NCBI GenBank assembly: GCA_964034945.1
Contig: OZ035963.1
Span: 48,129,032 to 48,193,031, forward strand
DNA from: Chrysopilus asiliformis
Lineage: Eukaryota; Arthropoda; Insecta; Diptera; Rhagionidae
Direction: 5' to 3'
Length of the DNA stretch: 64,000 nucleotides
Part shown: positions 34,291 to 43,134 of the stretch, in pieces
How positions within the stretch are numbered: position 1 is the stretch's first letter
Layout: the number at the start of each line of letters is the position of its first letter
Made by a program: the position numbers and the translations under genes
The notes under the pieces: generated by a model
What the model was told of the DNA's origin: nothing
What the model saw: the letters and a program-made list of their open reading frames with translations, nothing else
Databases searched by the model: none

Positions 34291-34682
34291 CTTCGATTAT
34301 AAATCGCATGTGGTTGGCAAATTGTGGTTTATATAGTTTGGACCTCCCTAGTGGACCTCCCCACTCTAACACTTGTGTGGGAGAGATTTTTTAATTACAG
34401 GGCATTTTATTACTCGAGCTGTTTGATATCTTGAATCCTTTCAAGCCCCTCGAACTTCCCTATCTCGTATATTCAATAACTCGAACTTTTGTCTGTCGCC
34501 TTTAGATTGAACATGATCCAATAAAAAAGATACTATTTGAATAGGCTTTGATGATAATTATAAGAACGAATCCTATTTCAAATGAGAATGTCGCGCATAT
34601 ATAAAGGAGAGAGTCCAATAATCAATGGAGACATTACAACATTTTATAGGATTAATTTCTTGCATTTTAGAATTTAATCTCT
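34291..34682. other. No gene seen
   Basis: About 390 bases of AT-rich DNA with no open frame, shared repeat or inverted end noticed. Confidence 0.5.
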
Positions 34683-34771
34683 TCCGTCTGTGGCGCGGAT
34701 TGCGGCCGCACAGATTGAGCTAGAGACTTGAAATTGTGCGTAGATTCGTTTTTCGTAAAATGCGAGACTAA

Positions 34772-35284
34772 CCCCCGTCGCACACTTCAACTAAGCTATG
34801 TGAGCGAGACTAGCTATAGTTACATAGCCTAGCTGGGTTAGCTCACCCCGTTGCACACTTGAGCTAAGCTACGCGGCGATATTTTCGGTAAATATATGCA
34901 TTTTTCCACTTTATCTGCAGCCATTTTTAGATATAAATTATTTAACGCTATTGAAAATATTCCGCAAAAGAATTCAATTTTCACGTTTTCCTCACACTTT
35001 TATGTCCACAAAATACTACACTTTTGCAAACACCGATTCTACACTGTATAACGCCGAAAATATTTATATGTGAGTGTCAGCGATGCCAGCGAAGTCGTTC
35101 GCGTAGTTGATGTCTGAACTACGCTAGCGAGCTTAGTCCGTGTCGCCCATAACTAGGCGACGTAGTTTCATAGTTTCTAGGCGACGAAGTGTGCGGTCGC
35201 CAATGCAAATGCTAAGGATTTTACTTTCAGCGAGAAACTTAGCTCACGTAGTTGAGCTCGCTTAGCTGAAGTGTGCGACGGGGG
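34772..35284. mobile_element. PIF/Harbinger-like MITE with TAA duplication (CCCCCGTCGCACACTTCA ends)
   Basis: 513 bp with inverted ends whose first 18 bases, CCCCCGTCGCACACTTCA, match exactly. TAA lies on both sides (34,769-34,771 and 35,285-35,287). Diverged copies of the same end occur again inside (CCCCGTTGCACACTTGAGC at about 34,845 and CGAAGTGTGCGGTCGCC at about 35,185), so the element seems to have a second, inner pair of ends. Related in design to the MITE at 53,652. Confidence 0.8.
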
Positions 35285-35287
35285 TAA

Positions 35288-35412
35288 GTGCCGTTTGCAC
35301 CAACGAAACTGAGCAATTTATGTACAATTTAAATTATTTAAGACCCAGAATTTCTACGGTTTAAGTAGGCTAACCGCAACTTAATTTTTTAATAATAGTA
35401 CGCGCAAACAGG
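35288..35412. repeat. Small possible second insertion next to the MITE
   Basis: Begins GTGCCGTTTGCACCAACGAA and finishes GTACGCGCAAACAGGCC; GCCGTTTGCACC and its loose complement GCGCAAACAGGC suggest short inverted ends. It is absent from the other family A copies at this point, so it must have arrived with or after the neighbouring MITE. Too small and diverged to classify. Confidence 0.35.
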
Positions 35413-35732
35413 CCTAAGTTCGTTAATGGGCAAAAATGGATCATTAGGGGGGCACCCCCCACACGAACGAAAACGATTTTTGCGAATATCTCGAGAACGG
35501 TGCATCTTATCAAAAAAGTGCAAGAACAAAAGTTATTTAGGATATGATTCTACATAAAACTCCCATACATTAAAATCCAGTTGGAATAAATTTTAAAAAA
35601 ATCTTATTGGAAAGTATGACTTCAAAGTGGAATTTTGGTACAACTGTTCGTCGTTCACTTAAATCACCATACGGGTTTTCAATAATTGCCAGATTGGCAA
35701 TTATAGCTTTTGTTATGTTTTTCATTTAATTT

Positions 35733-35977
35733 TGACAATGGGACGGTGAGCCACATATAAAATTTTTTGTTACCAATTATACATAATAGGAATTTGAATG
35801 TAAGCAACACAGCAGACGGACTATATTTCTAAATACTTTCTTTAATTTCCTCTTGAGTGACAAAATTTAGATTTTATGACGTCCCCATAGGATTTAATTT
35901 TGAATCAACGATGAAATTTTGTCGGCGAGCTGACCGACAAAAGTTAAATTCGATTCAACTTTTCACGACGGCAAAGT
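35733..35977 (+). repeat. Dispersed repeat E, copy 2
   Basis: Matches 22,267-22,516 in the same orientation (see GACGGTGAGCCACATATAA, GAATGTAAGCAAC, AAATTTAGATTTTATGACGTC, TTTGTCGGCGAGCTGACCGA). Abuts the 3' end of family A copy 5, so one probably inserted at the edge of the other. Confidence 0.5.
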
Positions 35978-37974
35978 TGATCGGATTGATTGTATACAGA
36001 AGCATAGGTTGCTATGAGTTCAAAATCTGAATTTTCTTCGTAAATGTTTTGTGGGGCCAATTGTATTCCGGCCATTACATATACAGTAATCCCTCCCATA
36101 ATTTCGGGAATGATTACACAAAAAAAAAAAGAATACGACAATTTTTATGTTGCAAATGTGTCCTAAAAATCTTGGGAACAGCAATTTTTTTATATGATGT
36201 CCACTATATCGTTTTTAGGAATGTGCTAAAAACGTCCTATCGTTTATAGGAATGTCCACTATATCGTTTTTTCCATAAATATGGGATTGGAACATGCAAT
36301 TTTGGTGCAACGGTTCCCATACATTTTTCCGTGTAGAGTATTAGTGCCGCGGTTCAGTAGTTTTTGAGAATTGGAGTCACAAAAAACCGACTTCCCTTTA
36401 CAATATTGATATGACAAAAACATGGAGTACAGTGGTTGAAGTTGATTTTTGGGTTTAGTCACATTCAAATCCGCTCAGAAGTGTATAGCACTAAAAAATT
36501 TAAAAAAATAAGAATTTAACAAAATTAAAATTTAAATTCCTCCAATATCGTCAAACTATTGATTGCACCACTTTCAATTTTCTTTACTCTGCCAAATATT
36601 TCAAAACATCATTTATGTTCTCGTAACCACAACAAAACAGAAACAATGCTTTATATTTATGTTGCATAAAAATCACAGGTGTCCATCCAATCTATCATGC
36701 TGTGAGCATTATTGCCTTTTGGTAGCCCGACACTAATGTTCTACTAATGACTTCGGCAATCAACCCCTACCGCTTTCTGACTACAAATTGGCACATAATT
36801 TTCACACATCCCAGAACAGCCCTTATCTCCATCCCTTTTGCATCGACATCAGCATACTTTACTGTATCGCATCAGGTAGAAACTGAGAAAAAACAGAACT
36901 GAATTGGTTGCTGGGATTTGCAAAAGAAAAAATCCCACAGCTAGATTCGATTCGAACAAAAGAAACTTTCGTGTGTTAAACAGTGTGTGAGGGCTGAAAA
37001 AAGGACATCAACCCCTGCAGTTTTTGTATGCACACATATCAAACTTTATCCCATCCGATCTCATTGGCTATTCGTACGTGCCAACAGTGAGTCCTGCAAT
37101 ATAATAACTGCTCGTCCTGTTGAGTGAAATATGCGCAATTTTGGTTTCGGAATAAACGACTTAATGTTCTTTGGTGTTTTTTTTTTGTGCAACAACACCA
37201 TTACTAATACTAATCCATCTCTGAAGAGTGCAAATTTCAAAAGGGATCACTTTGGCCCTACATAAACATATACCTAAAGGGTTGCTATTTGTTACTCCTC
37301 GCACACCGCACATTGCAATCGAACAATTTCCTGGATATGCCAAACTACTTATCACTTGAGTGTCATTACGAGGATATCATTTGCATCTTTTTCGGTGACG
37401 TTTGCATTTATTCCAATCTCAATGATATCCAGCTTTAGGACAAAAAGCGCATACATTAAACAATGTTTATTTTTGCCTGTTCTCGATTATCATACTCCCG
37501 GAGAATTGTGCAAAAAAAAGGATCGAGCGGCAAAGAGTGCTCCTGAAATTAGGGTACTCGGGTCCATGGGTTTGAAATTGTGTTACCAACTGCTGCGTTT
37601 TTGAATGACAAATTTCAAGTATAGATGTTGAAACTATTATCCTTTTGTTAAATAAACTGTCTATCAGTAAGAGGATACGAATTTCAAGTGGTTTTTCGAT
37701 GATCATTAATTTGCATTAATCGGGGATTTCTAAACGAGCATCAAACAATTGAAAATTGGCACTTCCAGATCGTTTCGACATTTTTTTCATATTTTGACAT
37801 GCGAAAGGATTAAAAGAAAAATGACAGGAAATTTAAAGAAAGTTGAGTAATGATCATTGGGAATTTTAAAGGAATATTAATGATGTTTGGTTGTGATATT
37901 TATAGTTCAATAGAATAATTTTTCGAAACAGGATGTTGTAAAAGAAATCGTCATCCTAAATATTTTTATACTCT
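35978..37974. other. No gene seen; short word repeats 36,190-36,290
   Basis: ATGTCCACTATATCGTTTT occurs twice (about 36,198 and 36,250), with TAGGAATGTGCTAAAAACG and ATCGTTTATAGGAATGTCC between. The remainder to 37,974 has no open frame over 82 codons and no recognisable repeat. Confidence 0.45.
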
Positions 37975-38340
37975 TGGCAATCAAATAGGAGTTGTTCAGA
38001 TTTAGTAAACCGTCTGTAACGCATATTTGCGCAAAAAATGAATTACGCCAGGACTTGAAATTTTTCATAGTTAAACGCGTTTCTCAAAAAAAGTCCAACA
38101 TTAAGAGGTGAGGAGGTGGGATAGGTGTCAGTGTTACGGCGGTACAAAACTACATGCAATAAAGTTTGATAATGGGGAAAGGCGCGGGCTGACCAGGCAT
38201 AAATTCTCGTGACTTTTTTTCACCCCCAATGCTAACTTCTTGAGGGAGGAAAATCGGACAATTCTTTCCGCCTTTTCAATAAAATTCACTTCTAGCTAAA
38301 CAAACAATTTTTTTGATGTTTTTTCAGCAACTTACCAAAA
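37975..38340 (+). repeat. Family D-like element fragment
   Basis: Leader words TAGTAAACCGTCTGTAACGC and GCAAAAAATGAATTACGCCA, then AGGACTTGAAATTTTTCATA and AAATCGGACAATTCTTTCC. The microsatellite is missing between leader and core (deleted or never expanded). The 3' limit is unclear. Confidence 0.45.
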
Positions 38341-38644
38341 TTGATACAAAAAGTCTTATTCCCAAGTGCGTTTTATTTTGCGGGAAAAAAATTTATGGGT
38401 TTTAAGTTTTTGTTAAAAAAACTGTTTGTTTCGATTCAATTGGCATCTTGCGATACCACAACAGTTGCTATTATTTTCTGTATTTTTTTATCTCTTAAAT
38501 TTTTTGGTGATTTTCTTTTAAAATTTTAATCAGACTGAGACAATGTTTTCGATACCTCATCAGGGAGAAAATTTCTCAAAAGGTCCAGTGGCTGAAAACT
38601 TGAAACTTTACCATTAGATTCAGGGTATCATGAGAAGTGACATA
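38341..38644. other. No gene seen
   Basis: About 300 bases, AT-rich; a 62-codon open frame with no domain. It ends in DINE-like words (GGTCCAGTGGCTGAAAACTT). Confidence 0.4.
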
Positions 38645-38915
38645 CACTCAGAAAAATGGAAGCTAACTCGACGACCTACATACGGCGTAATTGGCCTCGG
38701 GCAGGCGCGCGTTCGCCTCCATGTGGGCAAGTAAAACTGAGTTGACCTGTGGTCGGAGAAATTCTGAAATAAAGCCACCAGCAGGTGAAGTAGGGCATTG
38801 GGAGCTGCACGAGTTGACCTTAGATAGGTTAACTCTGACCGTTAGTGGGGTACAGACACCTCTGTAAGGTCAGAGTTAACCTGACAAAAAGTTGACCTGG
38901 ACATTTTTCTGAGTG
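38645..38915. mobile_element. TA-flanked MITE (Tc1/mariner-like), copy 2
   Basis: 271 bp, ends CACTCAGAAAAATG and its complement, TA on both sides (38,643-38,644 and 38,916-38,917). In the middle it differs from copies 1 and 3: in place of CATTTCGAGGATGTAATG it has GTTAACTCTGACCGTTAGTG, which forms a local inverted repeat with the downstream GGTCAGAGTTAAC. Confidence 0.8.
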
Positions 38916-38917
38916 TA

Positions 38918-41128
38918 GGATCTCCTTGTAAGATGTTCTTCTTACTGTCCCTTTTGAAACTTTTTGAATAAATATATTTGGATCCGTTTTTCTCTGCTAG
39001 AGAATTGAGTTTTAAGGAAAATTTTCCCTCCATAAACAACTACCCTCCCCCTCCCTCCCTGTCAGTAAGCCCCTGACCAGCTATCTCCTGCAATTCTGAA
39101 GGAATTTGGTCGCCATTTTAGAGGTTGGCAAGTTCTACACCCCTGAAAATTAATACCCAGGACTGAAAGGCTGGCGGGGCTGGAGGGCTGGGGGGCTGGT
39201 ATGTCAAAGTAGCAATGAGAGATGGAACCTCAAAAAATGTAAGATTGTTTTTTAGATTTTCTCGAAAATGGAGCAATATTTTCGAAAAATTTATAGAGAT
39301 TAATAGTGATTAGATATGATTTTTTTTTAATTTTTCCACACATCAAAATTCAATCATCGAAAACCCTTGCAAAAAGCTATTCCATTGCTGTGATATTTGT
39401 TATAAAAAATCGAATTCTACTGTGATAGGTCGTCTGATGATAATTTTATCCACGTAGACACTTGACTTTAGAAATGTAACCCAAGAGAAAAAATCCGCAT
39501 GAAAATATTTCTCCCCAAAAATTCGATATGGAAACATGTTTAAAACAGGAAAAATTCAATTTTTAGGTATTCTCTCAACAGTCATAATATTTGGCTTCAA
39601 CAATTCTAAACAATTTATAAAATATTACAGTTTTCCTGGTCGTTTTATTGAATATACATGCTATCAAGTTGGAAAAATTGATTTCCTCACTTCCTCGTTA
39701 CGATTTATTCTTTTTATTATTAAAAGTCATTTAATTGCCTTTTTATTACTATCGTGGAAAATATCGCAATCATATATACGAGTATCACGTATTGTTATTA
39801 ATAAAACGAACACACACACACACACATATATATTCAAAGAAAGTCCATCCTTTCGCGGGTGGTGACTTCCAAAGTCCATCGGATGTTAAGGGTTTGCAGG
39901 ATTTTCGCCTGTAAGAAAATCTTAGATGACTGCTGTTTTAAAGGACCTTATGTTGACTGGATACTAAGTAGTTGTGTGTATGCCAATGCCGCAGACCATA
40001 AAACGGATGTATATGAAAGGATTTCTGCTTGTTGTTTTTTTATTGGATCCTTGATGAGATATGGAAAACAGCATTAATGTATATTTTGCGTGTACGGCAG
40101 ACCGTCTTGGATTTCGACTATTTGTGGATTGTGCCAAGTCGGGTTTTGATTGATTGAAAGTCTGAATGATTTGGAATGGGGACGAGGTACAAATATAGTA
40201 TCAGAATTAATTTTTTTACTTTGCCCCCTTCAGCCAATAGAGGCCAAACTAAAGATGAATGAAGAATTGAGGGTAACTATTGCAGCCAGGACGAACGACC
40301 ACCTTTCACTCATTCAAAAACCAATTTCAGACAATGTCCAAGCGCGTTCATAGTCTGGCATAGTTCATAGTTACGAGTGTATTATATTTTGTATGTTTCC
40401 CGATGATATTCAGTACGAGAAGCATAAAAATATGCTCGCAACAGTTTATTGGTGTATTGCTCCCTAAACTTCGTCATTTTCTAATGCCGCATGACTTACC
40501 GCTTAATCGGAAAGGACTCCCCGTTTATTGGACATTAGTTAGGTGGGTGGGTCAGATAGATCTGGTATGAGGATCTCACATGTGCGTGGTATCGGTTTAT
40601 TGCATGATGGCTCAGAAATTTTCTGTTTTTTAATGCCGAGATTAATGATTTCATTTCTATTTTCCTTTCATACCTGGATTCGCATACATTTGCCCCGTAT
40701 TTTTATTATTTAATTGATTTTTATATTACACACCGATGTTGAGGCCACATCTAGTTGTTATAGCTGAGTTGTTAATGTCATTATACAATCAATTTACTCA
40801 AATGAAATACGAGTTGGACAGTAAAATGTTCCAATTATACAAAGTTTCGCGTGGGATTTAGTCAGTAGCATAAAAGATCATAAAATTGATTCTAAAATAG
40901 GAATTAGGTTTCTAGCATTGAGGATTGGACACATAAGGTATGCGTGAATTTTGAATATAAGTTATAATACAAAATTGCAAAACCTTTTTAATTCTTTTTT
41001 TTAGTTTTTTTTTTTTTGAAATAGTGTTAAACATTATGCCTGGATTAATTTTATTGACATAGCATATGGATAATAGGGGTAGTTTCCTACCCTATTACCC
41101 ATAAAAGTAAGTAAGTAGCAAGTAACCC
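38918..41128. other. No gene seen; family D fragment and microsatellites
   Basis: 39,225-39,360 carries family D words (TTTCTCGAAAATGGAGCA, TTATAGAGATTAATAGTG, ACACATCAAAATTCAATC). 39,165-39,200 is a GGCTGG-rich run and 39,808-39,830 a (CA)n run. The 109-codon frame at 39,536 and the 72- and 67-codon frames after it have no recognisable domain or splice context. 40,230-40,350 is exon-like in composition but unsupported. Confidence 0.45.
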
Positions 41129-41501
41129 ACCCAAATATCATTTGAAGCAGCCGTGTCGTCTTTATTCACATATTTCGTCACCAGGTAAATTGCGGTGATA
41201 AGCAATTTTTGTCACGGGCACATTGCCGTTGTGCGAATGGGATGCGCAATGACACCCATAGTGGGGAACATTTTTCAGTCGTTTACCACGGCGCAATAAT
41301 GATACTGGAACGTAATTCTGACGCTGCCATTTCACAAAAAAAACACGCCCAGGAAATTAGCTGCTTCAAGCTTTGAGCGAGCGTCATCTGACGGCATTAC
41401 ATCACACAAATCTTCGAGCGGAGCTTTCCTCCTCGCTCTAATGCCTACATAGCTTACCGACCGAACAGAGATGAACAAATAAAAACGTAAACCGTAAGTG
41501 A

Positions 41502-41947
41502 CACCGTGTCTTCATTTGGGATTTTTCATCGCAGAGATTTTTGATTGACCAATGAGAGCTCGAGTTGACGGCGATAAAAAATCCCAGAGATAAATTTCAT
41601 GAAATCTTGCAATTGCAAAATTTCTTGGAATTTCTCAATTCAAGATGGCGGAATCTAAATTCTCCCGACAAGTAGTTGCGAAAATAACTAATTTTTACAA
41701 ACAATACGATACAAAAAGCTTTGAAAGAGAATATATAACAGTAAGAGGTGTTTTTTTTCGTCTGTTCTTCTGTTTCAGCCTTTTCAATTTCACGTATTGC
41801 ATTAATTGCGAGAGCGGCGACTAGGTGTTTTCTTTTCATCGCCATCTTGAGAAATAAAATTTCAAGAGATTTTCGGCCCAGCTGTCAAAAAAATCTCATT
41901 GCGGTGCGATATTTCTTGGGATAAAAAATTGTTAATCAAGACGCGGT
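41502..41947 (-). mobile_element. Insertion with GTGA flanks and a Harbinger-like N-terminal relic
   Basis: Ends CACCGTGTCTTCATTTGGG (left) and the complement ACCGCGTCTTGATTAACA (right) are loosely inverted; GTGA lies on both sides (41,498-41,501 and 41,948-41,951). On the minus strand at 41,845-41,760 it reads MAMKRKHLVAALAINAIREI then EKAETEEQTKK. A basic KRK start followed by AALA and acidic/lysine stretches resembles the N-terminus of PIF/Harbinger nuclease proteins, which I state only as a resemblance; the frame then runs into noncoding sequence. Probably a deletion derivative of a larger transposon. Confidence 0.4.
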
Positions 41948-42393
41948 GTGAGCAAAAAAAAATCTAATGACGATAAATTAATGGAAACTTCTTGTGGAGT
42001 ATTATTTTATAATGGACTTTTCCTTCGATTGCATACCGAGAATTTAGTTGCAACTAAAAATTTTCGACAATTTTGAATCTAATATTTAAACAGATTTTAA
42101 TGGGCCATCAAATTATTTTGTTTTTAACGAAAATTTGTTTGATTTTTTTTCCGGTCAATTCTTTTATCTTTTGCAATGAAATTTTGATGCAAATAAAATT
42201 GTGCTGTCTTAAATATGTCTGCTATCCATTTCTTATGCAATTCCCTTCAGTTATTAGCCTGAAATAAGAAATTTAATTCTCGAAGCGAAATCGTTTGCAT
42301 GAAATGTCAATGTGGAATATGGCGGTTGAAGGCATCAATTTTTTTTTTATTTTGCTTGTAAATCGGGGGCTTTGAGGTCACTCAGGTGGCAGC

Positions 42394-42397
42394 CGTG
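42394..42397. repeat. Gypsy target-site duplication, left (CGTG)
   Basis: CGTG directly before the leftmost LTR; the same four bases follow the rightmost LTR at 52,978-52,981. Ty3/Gypsy integrases usually make 4- to 6-bp duplications. Joining the flanks reads GGCAGCCGTGTCTACCC as the empty site. Confidence 0.85.
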
Positions 42398-42585
42398 TGT
42401 AGGGGTTTTCGATGACCGGGACCAAATAAAAAAACGTTCTTATCGATTCGACTGTCTTTATTGAACTGATAATAATTATATTCGCTTCGGTAAAATCGAG
42501 ATTACCTAACGGTCAACGACTGGCTATTGTTCTATATTAACTCTAGACAAAGAATATTCTAGAACGAACTTTCTAGAAGCCTACA
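42398..42585 (-). repeat. Gypsy LTR, left (3' LTR of left unit)
   Basis: 188 bp, identical by eye to 47,594-47,781 and 52,790-52,977. In element sense (minus strand) it runs TGTAGG...CCTACA, a 6-bp inverted terminus. It carries a polyadenylation signal AATAAA and, just upstream, TCAGTTC, an insect initiator-like sequence. It is short for a Gypsy LTR, though within the known range. Confidence 0.95.
42457..42469 (-). promoter_or_regulatory. Putative initiator and polyadenylation signal in LTR
   Basis: Minus strand: TCAGTTC at 42,469-42,463 fits the insect initiator TCAGTY, and AATAAA at 42,462-42,457 follows at once. Counting A of TCAG as +1, positions +28 to +32 read AGAAC, four of five matches to the downstream promoter element RGWYV. 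No clear TATA box at -30. This would make a TATA-less Inr/DPE promoter with a very short R region. The same elements repeat at +5,196 and +10,392. Confidence 0.35.
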
Positions 42586-43134
42586 AATCGGCCGTCCTGA
42601 CTACTAATCGTCCTCGATTACAAAAATTGCCTTAAATAAATCAGTTTTACATACTTCGATAATGTTTTACTAACATCAAATCAGTCATTACTTATTCATA
42701 AAATTTTAATTTCAAAATAAAGATTTATCATATCTTAGAATGTACTATGTACAAATAAACTACGATACAAAAATCAAAGATCTTTCGAATAGACTAAAGT
42801 CTTACTAATATAATCAATAGTTATTTCTAAAACGTTAACAAAATAGCCAATCACTTCTTTCATATAGAATTAGTCAAATAAATTAAGATTTTACATTTCT
42901 TGTCAACAAAATATCAAATATCGAAATAAAAAAATCTAATAACACGTTCTCTTACAATTATTATTACAATTATCTTTTATAGTTATAACTAGCTACCTGG
43001 AACCTATTTCTGAAACGTTCAGAATGACTTAGATAAAAATCGCTTGATAGCTCAAGAATTATTTTTTTTTATAAAACATACATATCAAATTACAAAACTA
43101 GACAAACTAATTGCGTCCAAAATACAATTTTTCT
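42586..43134 (-). other. Gypsy 3' untranslated region, left unit
   Basis: 549 bases between the Gag-Pol stop and the 3' LTR. No env-like or other open frame. The bases next to the LTR, read on the minus strand (TCAGGACGGCCGATT), do not form a good polypurine tract, so the plus-strand primer is either unusual or further inside. Confidence 0.8.

Larger units (their letters stand above)
34683..35716 (+). mobile_element. Family A element, copy 5, 5' truncated and interrupted
   Basis: Starts in the last two microsatellite tetramers (CCGTCTGTGGCGCGGATTGC), has the core GAGCTAGAGACTTGAAATTG, stops at AATGCGAGAC and resumes at about 35,413 with CTAAGTTCGTTAATGGGC, the expected next words. The 3' end is well preserved: TCACCATACGGG (about 35,664-35,675), the hairpin TTGCCAGATTGGCAA and AGCTTTTGTTATG. 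The 640-base interruption holds a MITE (34,772-35,284) and a second segment to about 35,412. Confidence 0.65.
41129..42397 (-). mobile_element. Repeat F, copy 2, target of the Gypsy insertion
   Basis: Reverse-oriented relative of 25,537-26,974: starts ACCCAAATATCATTTGAAGC, then CAGCCGTGTCGTCTTTATTC, the GATGCGCAATGACACCC block, CATCTGACGGCATTACAT, later ATGACGATAAATTAATGGAA and GGGCCATCAAATTATTTTG, and CGGGGGCTTTGAGG. It lacks the GC-rich MITE of copy 1 and carries its own insertion (41,502-41,947). The Gypsy LTR starts at 42,398, and the interrupted site resumes at 52,978 after a CGTG duplication. Confidence 0.6.
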
